DNA of 11,474 nt from SIG437 sp045648985 (GCA_045648985.1 JAZROZ010000003.1:1-11474), one strand, 5' to 3'; positions 1 through 8,112 are shown, numbered from the stretch's first letter. Translations and numbers: made by a program. Notes: generated from the sequence alone by a model not told the origin.

Positions 1-957
1 TATAAGCTTATCTGGGACAGATTTGTGGCTTGTCAGATGACACCTGCAGTTTATGACACAAGAAGTCTTGACATAACGGCAGGGGAATATCTGTTTAAAG
101 CGACAGGCTCAAAAATGAAGTTTAAGGGCTTTACGGCTTTATATGTTGAGGGCAGAGATGATGACAAGAAAGAAGAAGATATGCTTCTTCCGCTTCTGGC
201 TGTAGGAGATGTGCCAAGCCTTAAGAAAATGGATGCAAAACAGAATTTCACGCAACCACCGCAGAGGTACACGGAAGCTACTTTGGTTAAAGCCTTAGAA
301 GAGCTTGGAATAGGCCGACCAAGCACATATGCACCGACCATAACGACTATTATGGCAAGGGGATATGTCGCTAAGGAGAAAAAGCAGCTTTATCCGACGG
401 AGCTTGGAAAAGTTGTAACCGATATTATGATTCAGTATTTTGCTGATATTGTTGGTGTTGAATTTACTGCACAGATGGAAAAAGAGCTTGATGCTGTTGA
501 AAGCGGAGAAGTAGATTGGGAGAAAATTCTCAACGAGTTCTATGGTCCGTTTGAAGAAGAATTAAAAAAGGCGGAGGGCGAAATAGCTAAGGTTAAAATC
601 GCAGATGAGGTTTCTGATGTAATCTGTGATAAATGCGGACGAAATATGGTATATAAAATGGGCAGATTCGGAAAGTTCTTAGCTTGTCCCGGATTTCCTG
701 AATGCAGAAATACAAAGGCTATTGTTAAAGAAACGGGAGCTAAATGCCCCAAGTGCGGAGCTGATATTTTAGAGAAAAAATCTAAAAAAGGTAAGCTCTA
801 CTATGGATGCGAAAAGAACCCGACCTGTGATTTTATGTCATGGGATGCACCTTTCACTAAAAAACAATGTCCGTCTTGCGGTGGACTTTTGCTAAAGAAA
901 ACAGGCAGAGGCAAAAAGATTTATTGTTCGAATGAAAGCTGCGGATATGAAGAATAA
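1..957 (+). CDS. topA: DNA topoisomerase I, C-terminal part (5' end outside window)
   Basis: Type IA topoisomerase, which relaxes negatively supercoiled DNA by cutting and rejoining one strand. The frame is open from base 1, beginning YKLIWDRFVACQM, so the gene starts upstream and about 318 residues are visible. The segment LEELGIGRPSTYAPTI (about 295-342) is a hallmark of the TopA core. The catalytic tyrosine lies earlier in the protein and is not in the window. Three four-cysteine zinc-ribbon motifs follow: CDKC...CPGFPEC (625-705), CPKC...CEKNPTC (745-828) and CPSC...CSNESC (868-942). These C-terminal fingers bind single-stranded DNA in this family. The gene ends with TAA. No second gene follows on this strand; a folded repeat and a terminator lie within 245 nt. 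Identity is secure; only the start is missing. Confidence 0.97.
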   Translation, partial: YKLIWDRFVACQMTPAVYDTRSLDITAGEYLFKATGSKMKFKGFTALYVEGRDDDKKEEDMLLPLLAVGDVPSLKKMDAKQNFTQPPQRYTEATLVKALEELGIGRPSTYAPTITTIMARGYVAKEKKQLYPTELGKVVTDIMIQYFADIVGVEFTAQMEKELDAVESGEVDWEKILNEFYGPFEEELKKAEGEIAKVKIADEVSDVICDKCGRNMVYKMGRFGKFLACPGFPECRNTKAIVKETGAKCPKCGADILEKKSKKGKLYYGCEKNPTCDFMSWDAPFTKKQCPSCGGLLLKKTGRGKKIYCSNESCGYEE

Positions 958-1001
958 AAGAAAGATATCTCTTATTTGGGGATAGGAAAAAAAGATTTAG
1001 A

Positions 1002-1090
1002 ATGAACAAACTGAGCAAAAGCAAGGTGTTGCCTTGCTTTTGTTTACCCGAAGACGTACTTTTGTACGTCGAGAGGCGAAGTTTGTTTAT
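1002..1090 (+). repeat. Structured dispersed repeat, copy 1 (three-way-junction fold)
   Basis: An 89-nt element that recurs at 11316-11404 in the same orientation, at the same length and with 13 differences. The predicted fold has three stems. The outer stem pairs 1002-1012 with 1080-1090. Hairpin 1 spans 1016-1042 (GCAAGG/CCTTGC core). Hairpin 2 spans 1053-1070 (GACGTAC, TTTT loop, GTACGTC). The joining segments TTACCCGAA and GAGAGGCGAA are identical in both copies except for one base. The copy lies between the topA stop and a rightward terminator, so it would be transcribed as the 3' tail of topA or from a promoter of its own. It contains no convincing ORF. Function is unknown: it could be a non-coding RNA family, a small non-autonomous mobile element or an mRNA-stabilising repeat. 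Confidence 0.8.
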
Positions 1091-1112
1091 AGCAAAAAGA
1101 AATTGATTTGGA

Positions 1113-1140
1113 AGAAAAATCGTAATTTTGAGATTTTTCT
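1113..1140. other. AT-rich hairpin between repeat and terminator
   Basis: The arms AGAAAAATC (1113-1121) and GATTTTTCT (1132-1140) are perfectly complementary around a 10-nt loop. Read on the minus strand, the right half ends in a T-rich stretch, so it might weakly terminate gltX, which otherwise has no clear terminator. The weak stem makes this uncertain. Confidence 0.35.
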
Positions 1141-1161
1141 ACATTAAATTTTGCATAATTT

Positions 1162-1200
1162 AACGGGCATTTCGATAGATTTACGAATGCCCGTTTTTTT
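1162..1200 (+). terminator. Rho-independent terminator, rightward
   Basis: The stem AACGGGCATT/AATGCCCGTT (1162-1171 with 1186-1195) continues past one bulged T (1172) through CG/CG, closes on a loop of about 9 nt, and runs into seven T (1194-1200). The T run lies on the plus strand, so it stops transcription coming from topA and the repeat. On the minus strand no T run follows the stem, so it is probably not the gltX terminator. Confidence 0.85.
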
Positions 1201-1216
1201 GTAAATATATATTTCT

Positions 1217-1247
1217 TTTTGCGGTCTGGACTTTTTTTACATCCCCT
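1217..1247. repeat. Short repeat at gltX 3' end, copy A
   Basis: 31 nt that match 8081-8112 at 28 aligned positions, with three substitutions and one 1-nt gap. The core GGACTTTTTTTACAT is identical. On the minus strand it reads ATGTAAAAAAAGTCC and includes the last codon and TAA stop of gltX. The other copy lies just past the stop of the minus-strand DJ-1 gene. Part of the identity is a T tract, but the GC-containing flank is also conserved. Confidence 0.55.
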
Positions 1248-2691
1248 GTAAAAGCTCAATACCCTTTTTAATTCTTGCAATAGTTTCTTCTTTTCCTAAA
1301 ATATCTGCAAGCTCGACACCGCCGCCCGGTGTGAATGCTTTTCCTGAAACTGCGACTCTAAGTGGCCATAAAATAAGACCATTTTTAACTTCGAGTTTAG
1401 CAATGAGTTCAAATAGTGCTTCGTGGATTGAGTCATAATCCCATTTTTCCAAAGCTTCTAAAACAGGAAGAATCTCTTTTAAGCTTGAGAGTGAATTTTC
1501 TTCGTTTGTTTTCATTTTTTTGTGAACATAAAGCTCAGGAAGATACTCGGGAAGCTCGTCTAAAAAGTCGAGCTGCTCAGGAATATCAGAAAGTTTTTCA
1601 CATCTTGGCTGCAAAAGTGCACTCACTTTCTTTAGGTCAATGTTTTCTTTTTTGATAACTCCGTCATACCACTTTGTAGCAAGTTCGTGGAATTCTTCAG
1701 CTGATAACTTTCTTATATATTCACCGTTTAACCAGTTGAGCTTCTGTACGTCAAATATAGCGGGAGATTTACTGATACCATCAACGGAGAAAGCTTTGCA
1801 TAGTTCATCCATTGTGAAGATTTCCTGCTCGCCACCGGGACTCCAACCTAAAAGTGCGATATAGTTTACGATAGCTTCTTTTAAGTAACCTTTGTTGATA
1901 AAATCCTCGTATGAAGCATCGCCCTCACGTTTTGAAAGCTTTTTATGAGCATCACGCATAACAGGTGAAACGTGAATATATGTCGGAATTTCCCAACCGA
2001 ATGATTCATAAAGCAGGTTATATTTAGGTGTTGATGATAAGTACTCACTGCCGCGTATAACATGAGTGATATTCATAAGGTGGTCATCTATTACGTTTGC
2101 AAAGTTATATGTCGGAAGACCGTCAGACTTTAAAAGAACGTTATCATCAAGTGTCTGATTGTCAACGGTGATTTTTCCGTAAATTTCATCATAAAATGTT
2201 GTTGTGCCTCTTTTTGGAATTTTCTGACGGATAACGTAGGGCACACCTTCTGCTAAAAGTCTTTCAACTTCTTCTTTAGGCATTTTGGAACAATGACCGT
2301 CATACTTGGGCGGAATACCTGCAGCCTGCTGCTTTTCACGCAGGTCATCTAAACGTTCTTTATCGCAGAAGCAGTAGTATGCTCCGCCGAGTTCAACGAG
2401 TTTTTTTGCATATTCTCCATATAGAGCACGTCTCTCACTCTGGATGTAAGGTCCATAATCACCGCCGATGTCGGGACCTTCATCATGGATGAGCCCTGTA
2501 TCTTTCATTGTTCTGTAAATCAGGTCAACAGCACCTTCTACGTATCTTTCCTGGTCTGTATCTTCAATTCTTAAAATGAAATCTCCGCCGTCGTGCTTAG
2601 CTAAAAGGTAGGCATAAAGGGCGGTACGAAGATTTCCTATATGCATATATCCTGTGGGACTGGGGGCAAATCTTGTTCTTATTTTTCCCAT
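1237..2691 (-). CDS. gltX: Glutamyl-tRNA synthetase
   Basis: Class I aminoacyl-tRNA synthetase that attaches glutamate to tRNA(Glu) in the cytoplasm. In Clostridia it is often non-discriminating and also charges tRNA(Gln), a family expectation not provable here. The 484-residue length is normal. The HIGH motif appears as HIGN (residues 17-20) inside FAPSPTGYMHIGN. RIEDTD is at 41-46 and the KMSKS motif is KLSKR at 251-255. C107, C109 and C134 correspond to three of the zinc ligands of E. coli GltX; the histidine ligand two residues after the last cysteine is absent. The ATG is preceded by AGGAG on the minus strand, 6-7 nt away. It stands alone, divergent from secA, and its stop codon falls inside a short repeat shared with the DJ-1 gene region. 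Confidence 0.97.
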   Translation of the reverse strand: MGKIRTRFAPSPTGYMHIGNLRTALYAYLLAKHDGGDFILRIEDTDQERYVEGAVDLIYRTMKDTGLIHDEGPDIGGDYGPYIQSERRALYGEYAKKLVELGGAYYCFCDKERLDDLREKQQAAGIPPKYDGHCSKMPKEEVERLLAEGVPYVIRQKIPKRGTTTFYDEIYGKITVDNQTLDDNVLLKSDGLPTYNFANVIDDHLMNITHVIRGSEYLSSTPKYNLLYESFGWEIPTYIHVSPVMRDAHKKLSKREGDASYEDFINKGYLKEAIVNYIALLGWSPGGEQEIFTMDELCKAFSVDGISKSPAIFDVQKLNWLNGEYIRKLSAEEFHELATKWYDGVIKKENIDLKKVSALLQPRCEKLSDIPEQLDFLDELPEYLPELYVHKKMKTNEENSLSSLKEILPVLEALEKWDYDSIHEALFELIAKLEVKNGLILWPLRVAVSGKAFTPGGGVELADILGKEETIARIKKGIELLQGM

Positions 2692-2723
2692 AATTTTCTC
2701 CTCTCAAAGTATTATCTTAAAAT

Positions 2724-2752
2724 ATTTTACCTTAATTTTCATATAAAATCAA
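2724..2752 (-). promoter_or_regulatory. Sigma-A-type promoter of gltX
   Basis: On the minus strand TTGATT (2752-2747) and TAAAAT (2729-2724) are separated by 17 nt. The -10 box lies about 32 nt upstream of the gltX ATG. Spacing and sequence fit the housekeeping consensus well. Confidence 0.65.
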
Positions 2753-2792
2753 GGATTTTAGCAAATAATTTATTAACAATATTAAATATGCT

Positions 2793-2821
2793 TTGCTTTT
2801 ATATGTAAAATATGGTATAAT
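2793..2821 (+). promoter_or_regulatory. Extended -10 promoter of secA
   Basis: TTGCTT (2793-2798), a 17-nt spacer and a perfect TATAAT (2816-2821) preceded by TGG, which makes an extended -10. It lies about 40 nt upstream of the secA start and is divergent from the gltX promoter. Confidence 0.75.
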
Positions 2822-2861
2822 GACAAAGTCTGTAATTAAAGATATAATGAGGTGAATAATT

Positions 2862-5591
2862 TTGAAAAAACTTTTTGAAAAGATTTTGGGAAATTACAGC
2901 GACAGAGAATTAAAGAGAATAAAACCCATAGCAGACAGTGTTATGGAATTAGAAGATAGCTTTAAAGGTTTAAGTGATGATGAGCTTAAAGGAAAAACAA
3001 AGGAATTTAAAGAAAGACTCGCAAACGGAGAAACACTTGATGATTTATTGCCTGAGGCATTTGCGGCAGTAAGAGAGGCATCATGGAGAGTTTTGGGAAT
3101 GCGCCATTTTTATGTGCAGATTCTTGGCGGTATAGTTCTTCATCAGGGCAGAATTGCAGAAATGAAGACAGGTGAGGGTAAAACACTTGTTTCAACACTT
3201 CCTGCTTATCTTAATGCGCTATCAGGAAAAGGCGTTCATATCGTTACGGTAAACGATTACTTAGCACGCCGTGACAGTGAGTGGATGGGAAAAGTATTTA
3301 AGTTTATGGGCCTTTCTGTAGGCTTAGTTGTCCACGATGTAGAGCCTGGTGATAAAAAAGCGGCATATGAAGCTGATATCACATACGGAACAAACAATGA
3401 ATTCGGCTTTGATTATCTTCGTGATAATATGGTTATCTATAAAAATCAGATGGTGCAGCGTGGTCATAGCTTTGCGATTGTAGACGAGGTTGACTCAATC
3501 TTAGTCGATGAAGCAAGAACACCACTTATCATATCGGGTGCGGGTGATAAATCAACAGACCTTTATACTATTGTTGACAGGTTTGCAAAACAGCTTACAA
3601 AGTTTGTAATCAAGGAAACTGACAAAAAGAGCTTAAATGAAGAGATTGAAGAAGATTATATTGTCGACGAAAAGGCAAACAGTGCAACACTTACTGGGCA
3701 CGGCGTAAAAAAAGCAGAAAAAGCATTTAACATAGAAAATCTTTCAGACCCTGAAAACCTCACACTTTCACACCATATCAATCAGGCAATCAGGGCAAAC
3801 GGCATAATGAAGCGTGACAAAGACTATGTATTAAAAGATGGTCAGATTATAATAGTTGATGAGTTTACTGGAAGATTAATGCACGGCAGACGCTATAGTG
3901 ACGGTCTTCATCAGGCGATAGAAGCAAAAGAGGGAGTTAAGGTTGAACGTGAAAGCAAGACACTTGCTACTATCACATTTCAAAATTATTTTAGACTCTA
4001 CGATAAGCTTTCAGGTATGACAGGTACTGCGCAGACAGAAGAGCAGGAATTTCAGGAAATTTACAGGCTTGACGTTGTTGTCATTCCTACAAACAAGGAT
4101 TTAATCCGTCAGGATTTGTCAGACGTGATTTACAAAACAGAAAAAGGTAAATATGATGCAGTTGTAAGTCAGGTAAAAGAGTGTTATGAAAAAGGTCAAC
4201 CTGTTTTGGTTGGTACAGTTACGATTGAAAAATCAGAGCACCTTTCTGCGCTATTAAAACGTCAGGGAATAAAGCATGAGGTGTTAAATGCCAAGCACCA
4301 CGAAAAAGAAGCTGAAATCGTAGCTCAGGCAGGTAAGCTCGGCGCAGTTACAATTGCTACCAATATGGCAGGTCGTGGTACTGACATTATGCTTGGCGGT
4401 AATGCTGAGTTTATGGCAAAAAAAGAGATGAAAAGGCTTGAATATTCTGACGAGTTAATCGCAGAGGCCACAAGCTTTGGCGAAACCGATGACGAAGAAA
4501 TAAAAGAAGCGAGAAGGGTTTTTGCATCGCTTTTGGAAAAATATAAAGAAGAAATAAAACCTGAGGCGGAAAAAGTTAGAGATGCCGGTGGTCTTTTCAT
4601 CATAGGTACAGAACGTCACGAATCAAGACGTATTGATAATCAGCTTCGTGGACGTTCAGGCCGTCAGGGTGACCCCGGTAAATCGAGATTTTATATATCC
4701 TTAGAAGATGACCTTATGCGCCTTTTCGGCTCGGACAGAATGCAGACAGTAGTAGGCGCACTCGGTTTAGAAGAAGACCAGCCGATTGAGCATAAGATGC
4801 TCACAGGTGCAATAGAAAACGCACAGAAAAGAGTCGAGGGAAACCACTTCCAGATGAGAAAACACGTTCTGCAATATGACGATGTTATGAATCAGCAAAG
4901 AGAAATAATCTACGGTCAAAGGCAGAAGGTTTTAAACGGAGAAAACGTTAAGGAAAGCATTTTAAATATGCTTCGTGAGCTTGTACGCGAAACTGTTGAC
5001 AGATTCTCAGGCGGCTCAGATGTTCCTGATGACTGGAATATTGCCGCTATGCTTGAATATCTTGAAACGATATATCTTCCAAAAGACAGTGTGAGCTTTG
5101 CAAGAGAAGATTTAGAGTATCTTGAAAAAGAAGAGCTTATAGAAAAGCTCATAAATATAGGTTTAGAGCTTTATGAGAAAAAGGAAGAAGAGTTTACAAG
5201 TGAGAATATGCGCGAGCTTGAAAGGATTGTACTTTTACGCTCAGTTGACAGAAAATGGATGGACCACATCGACGATATGGACCAGCTCCGTCACGGCATA
5301 AACTTAAGAGCTTATGCTCAGCGTGACCCGATTGTTGAATATAAGTTTGAGGGCTATAATATGTTTGAAGATATGGTTGCTTCAATCAGGGAAGAAACCC
5401 TTATGCACATTTTCCATGCGAGGCTTGAGGCACCGCCCGAAAGAAAACAGGAGGCTATTGCGCAAAACATCAGTTTAGGCGGAGAAACTGAGAAAAGGCA
5501 GGCAAAAGCAGGTGAAAAGGTTGGCAGAAACGACCCATGCCCTTGCGGTTCGGGAAAGAAATATAAAAAGTGCTGCGGTGCGGCAGAGTAG
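2862..5591 (+). CDS. secA: Preprotein translocase ATPase SecA
   Basis: Motor ATPase that drives unfolded secretory proteins through the SecYEG channel. The 909 residues fit the long SecA form. The N-terminus MKKLFEKILGNYSDRELKR is typical. Walker A TGEGKT is at residues 103-108 and the DEVD box at 208-211, in VDEVDSILVDEARTPLI. Further on come the TGTA motif, the second nucleotide-binding segment TNMAGRGTDI and the RGRSGRQGD motif. The C-terminus carries the zinc-binding SEC-C tail, C-P-C...C-C (C893, C895, C904, C905), in NDPCPCGSGKKYKKCC, used in SecB or lipid contact. The start is TTG at 2862, chosen because GAGGTG (2849-2854) lies 7 nt upstream and the N-terminus aligns with the family. 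prfB follows after 50 nt with no terminator, the usual secA-prfB arrangement of Firmicutes. Confidence 0.98.
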   Translation: MKKLFEKILGNYSDRELKRIKPIADSVMELEDSFKGLSDDELKGKTKEFKERLANGETLDDLLPEAFAAVREASWRVLGMRHFYVQILGGIVLHQGRIAEMKTGEGKTLVSTLPAYLNALSGKGVHIVTVNDYLARRDSEWMGKVFKFMGLSVGLVVHDVEPGDKKAAYEADITYGTNNEFGFDYLRDNMVIYKNQMVQRGHSFAIVDEVDSILVDEARTPLIISGAGDKSTDLYTIVDRFAKQLTKFVIKETDKKSLNEEIEEDYIVDEKANSATLTGHGVKKAEKAFNIENLSDPENLTLSHHINQAIRANGIMKRDKDYVLKDGQIIIVDEFTGRLMHGRRYSDGLHQAIEAKEGVKVERESKTLATITFQNYFRLYDKLSGMTGTAQTEEQEFQEIYRLDVVVIPTNKDLIRQDLSDVIYKTEKGKYDAVVSQVKECYEKGQPVLVGTVTIEKSEHLSALLKRQGIKHEVLNAKHHEKEAEIVAQAGKLGAVTIATNMAGRGTDIMLGGNAEFMAKKEMKRLEYSDELIAEATSFGETDDEEIKEARRVFASLLEKYKEEIKPEAEKVRDAGGLFIIGTERHESRRIDNQLRGRSGRQGDPGKSRFYISLEDDLMRLFGSDRMQTVVGALGLEEDQPIEHKMLTGAIENAQKRVEGNHFQMRKHVLQYDDVMNQQREIIYGQRQKVLNGENVKESILNMLRELVRETVDRFSGGSDVPDDWNIAAMLEYLETIYLPKDSVSFAREDLEYLEKEELIEKLINIGLELYEKKEEEFTSENMRELERIVLLRSVDRKWMDHIDDMDQLRHGINLRAYAQRDPIVEYKFEGYNMFEDMVASIREETLMHIFHARLEAPPERKQEAIAQNISLGGETEKRQAKAGEKVGRNDPCPCGSGKKYKKCCGAAE

Positions 5592-5641
5592 CAGAAAAGG
5601 GTTTATTTAATGTTTAGTATGATTTTAAAGGATGTGATAAA

Positions 5642-6767
5642 ATGGTAGTCGAATACGACAGATACAGGCTAGATTTAGCTGCTATGGAAACAGACATCAT
5701 TGAATTGAGGGATTCACTTTGACGTCGCAGGTGCGCAGGCTGAGGCAGAAAAGCTCTCAGAAGAAACACAGGCGCAGGGCTTTTGGGACGATGCCGAAAA
5801 GTCTCAAAAGGTTTTGCAGCAGATAAAAAGACTAAAATCAAAGGTTGAAAAATATGAAAAGCTCAAAAGTCGCTGGGAAGACACTAAAGCTTTAGTTGAC
5901 CTTGCCATTGAAGAAGATGATGATACACTCTTAGGTGAGATAACAGAAGAGTTTGACGGGTTGTCTCAAGAGCTTTCCAATATGAAGCTTGAAACTCTGC
6001 TTTCAGGCAAATATGATAAAAATAATGCTATCATATCACTTCATCCGGGTGCAGGCGGCACAGAAGCTCAGGACTGGGCGCTGATGCTATACAGAATGTA
6101 TCAGCGTTGGGCAGAACGCCGTGGATTTGACGTGGAAGTCCTTGACTATCTTCCCGGTGATGAAGCAGGGCTTAAAAGTGTTACGATACTTATTAAAGGT
6201 GATAATGCATACGGATACTCAAAAAGCGAAAAGGGTGTTCATCGCTTAGTGCGTATTTCACCATTTGATGCATCGGGAAGACGTCATACGTCTTTTGCGT
6301 CGTGTGATGTAATGCCTGAAATTGATGACGATATTGAAATCAATATTTCACCTGAGGATCTAAAGGTTGATACATTCCGTTCAGGCGGTGCGGGCGGTCA
6401 GCACGTTAACAAAACTGACTCTGCCATAAGAATAACTCATATCCCAACGGGTGTGGTTGTAGCATGCCAGAATGAACGTTCACAGCATCAGAACAGAGAA
6501 ACTGCCATGAAAATGTTAAAAGCAAAGCTCGTTGAAATGGCAGAACGTGAACACAAAGAAAAGATTGAGGACTTAAAAGGCGATATGAAAGATATCGCAT
6601 GGGGAAGCCAGATAAGGTCATATGCATTCTATCCGTACACTCTCCCAAAAGACCACAGAACAAATTATGAAGTTGGTAATATCGGTGCCGTTATGGACGG
6701 AGATATTGACGAATTTATTAATTCATATTTAAAGGGCGCAAATTTAGGAACTCTTAACTTAAAATAA
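5642..6767 (+). CDS. prfB: Peptide chain release factor 2, programmed +1 frameshift
   Basis: Release factor that reads UGA and UAA and triggers peptidyl-tRNA hydrolysis on the ribosome. The gene must be read as join(5642..5719, 5721..6767). The ATG at 5642 follows AAGGA (5628-5632), and 26 codons lead to an in-frame TGA at 5720-5722. After a +1 shift at CTT TGA C the protein continues ...RDSL-DVAGAQAEAEK..., giving about 374 residues, close to the 365 of E. coli RF2. The SPF codon-recognition tripeptide that marks RF2 occurs in RISPFDASG. The catalytic GGQ is in SGGAGGQHVNKTDS. An apparent start at 5814 is internal. Control is autogenous: when RF2 is scarce the ribosome shifts rather than stops. 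Cotranscribed with secA by spacing. Confidence 0.96.
5708..5723 (+). promoter_or_regulatory. prfB +1 frameshift site
   Basis: AGGGATTCACTTTGAC has the same length and layout as the E. coli site AGGGGGTATCTTTGAC: an internal Shine-Dalgarno-like AGGG, then the slippery CTT (5717-5719), the TGA stop (5720-5722) and a following C. The stop-plus-C context is a weak terminator, which favours shifting. The stimulator is shorter in G than in E. coli, though preceding G's (TTGAGGGA) still give a Shine-Dalgarno match. Confidence 0.95.
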
Positions 6768-6793
6768 CAGACATAATTTTCCTTCGCTTTTAA

Positions 6794-6799
6794 TATAAT
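6794..6799 (+). promoter_or_regulatory. Possible -10 box of the SLH hydrolase gene
   Basis: A perfect TATAAT lies 30 nt upstream of the ATG at 6830. I see no good -35 box at the proper distance and no clear terminator after prfB. The gene may therefore have a weak or activated promoter, or partly depend on read-through from secA-prfB. Confidence 0.35.
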
Positions 6800-6829
6800 T
6801 TATTGTAAAACAGAAGCGGAGGAATTTTT

Positions 6830-7996
6830 ATGTTTAAAAGAACAACTTTTTTAGTAGCGGTAACTGCACTTTTCATACTTACAAATACAGGCGCCATAGA
6901 CAAAATGACATCAATAACTGCAGGGAACTTTGAAGATATTGGAGCCCAGTACAGCTGGGCAAGTGAGGCGATAAACTCGCTAAGCAAAAAAGGAGCTGTA
7001 TCGGGGGTCGAAGAAGATATGTTTTTGCCTGCAGCTTTAGTCACAAAAGAACAGGTTGCAACTATAATTTCAAAGTGCTTTGAGCTGCAAAACACGTCTC
7101 TTGGGCAGACTTATATAGATGTACCGCCGCAGAGATGGTCGTTTGATTTTGTTGAGAGTACGAAGGACATAATGGTTAGAAATGACGATACAGATATTAA
7201 CGAATACGCACCCGAAAGACCGCAGACAAGAGCTGAAATTGCAGCGGAGTGTGTAAGGGCGTTGGGTCTTTCAGAAGACGATTTAAAAGATAGCGATATG
7301 CTATCTGTGAGTTTTATTGATTATGATAAAATACCTGCATCACTTTCGGGCCTAGTAGCTGTGGCAACAGAGAAAGGCATAGTCAAAGGAAGTGACGGAT
7401 ATCTGCGCCCTAATGATTATGTAACCCGTGCAGAAGCAACGGTGATGATTTGCCGTGCCAGTGATTTGCAAAAAGAAACAAAAGAAGATAATCTGACACT
7501 TATCATTGATAAAGCACACATAACAGCAAAAGAGGCAAAAAAATGGGCACAAAACAGGGGCGCGCACGAAAGATTTATTGATGCGGCAGACGTTTACTGG
7601 GAATATGGAAAGCTTACGGGAATAAATCCTGAAGTAATGTATGGACAAGCTGCTAAAGAAACGAATTTTGGAAAATACACAGGAAATGTTAGGGCGACGC
7701 AAAATAACTGGGCGGGGATAAAAATATCTTCCCCCAGTGGCGACAGAGCAGAAGACCACGAAACGTTCGAAACGGCAAAAGAGGGAATAAGAGCACATTT
7801 TAATCATATGTGTGCATATGTGGGATTAGCGCCAATTGGAAAGCCACACGAAAGGTATGCTTTAGTTGTGTCGTGTTCGTGGTCAGGCAAAATAAAATAC
7901 GTGGAAGAGTTAAGCGGCAAATGGGCACCGGCTGATGATTACGGAACAAGTCTTGTTAACAATTATGTAAATGATATGCGCAGAACAGCGATGTAA
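6830..7996 (+). CDS. Secreted SLH-domain glucosaminidase (cell-wall hydrolase)
   Basis: Predicted exported autolysin-type enzyme that cuts the glycan chain of peptidoglycan and is anchored to the wall by SLH repeats. Residues 1-22 (basic MFKR, then a hydrophobic run to NTGA) form a signal peptide. Three SLH repeats follow at about 34-87 (FEDIGAQYSWASEAI...), 95-147 and 160-213 (KGIVKGSDGYLRPNDYVTRAE). A spacer leads to a glucosaminidase domain of the GH73/SagB kind at about 240-388. There, E277 in YGQAAKETNFGKYTG is the likely catalytic acid, and NNWAGIK matches the conserved aromatic-Gly segment. The ATG is supported by GGAGGA (6818-6823), 6 nt upstream. The C-terminus is unusual in that its last codons and stop lie inside the terminator stem. 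The SLH and hydrolase calls are firm; the exact bond cleaved is inferred. Confidence 0.88.
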   Translation: MFKRTTFLVAVTALFILTNTGAIDKMTSITAGNFEDIGAQYSWASEAINSLSKKGAVSGVEEDMFLPAALVTKEQVATIISKCFELQNTSLGQTYIDVPPQRWSFDFVESTKDIMVRNDDTDINEYAPERPQTRAEIAAECVRALGLSEDDLKDSDMLSVSFIDYDKIPASLSGLVAVATEKGIVKGSDGYLRPNDYVTRAEATVMICRASDLQKETKEDNLTLIIDKAHITAKEAKKWAQNRGAHERFIDAADVYWEYGKLTGINPEVMYGQAAKETNFGKYTGNVRATQNNWAGIKISSPSGDRAEDHETFETAKEGIRAHFNHMCAYVGLAPIGKPHERYALVVSCSWSGKIKYVEELSGKWAPADDYGTSLVNNYVNDMRRTAM

Positions 7997-8024
7997 AAAC
8001 ACAATTTTTTACATCGCTGTTTTC
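7984..8024 (+). terminator. Terminator overlapping the SLH hydrolase stop codon
   Basis: Perfect 16-bp arms, AACAGCGATGTAAAAA (7984-7999) and its complement (8006-8021), enclose a 6-nt loop and are followed by TTT. The left arm contains the final codons ACA GCG ATG and the TAA stop (7994-7996). The minus-strand DJ-1 gene points toward the same hairpin, but no T run follows on that strand. Confidence 0.75.
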
Positions 8025-8080
8025 TACATTTAGCTAATATCTTTGTATTTTGTTGTAATTGCTATAAGGCAAAATTCACC

Positions 8081-8112
8081 TTTTGACGTTCCGGACTTTT
8101 TTTACATTCCCT
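8081..8112. repeat. Short repeat downstream of DJ-1 gene, copy B
   Basis: The 32-nt partner of the repeat at 1217-1247, in the same orientation. It begins 8 nt past the stop codon of the minus-strand DJ-1 gene. Both copies keep GG(A)C, seven T and ACAT, then a C-rich end. Role unknown. Confidence 0.55.

Noticed and set aside
958..1236. CRISPR array or tRNA gene in the gap, given its hairpins
   Set aside because: There is no regularly spaced direct repeat, and the three-stem fold is too irregular for a cloverleaf: no CCA end, no T-loop GTTC in the right place and no anticodon arm.
1044..1280. 78-codon minus-strand reading frame across the topA-gltX gap
   Set aside because: It begins inside gltX, runs through the terminator and into the repeat, and its start has no ribosome site. 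It looks like chance in AT-rich DNA.
5642..5722. prfB as a pseudogene with a frameshift mutation
   Set aside because: The break is exactly at CTT TGA C with the proper upstream stimulator, the known programmed site of this gene.
5814..6767. prfB starting at an internal TTG
   Set aside because: The upstream 57 codons in the two joined frames match the RF2 N-terminus and the frameshift site is canonical, so the internal start is an artefact of ignoring the shift.
7352..7807. 151-codon minus-strand frame opposite the SLH hydrolase
   Set aside because: The plus-strand protein has clear SLH and glucosaminidase motifs throughout this stretch; the opposite frame has no recognisable domain or ribosome site.
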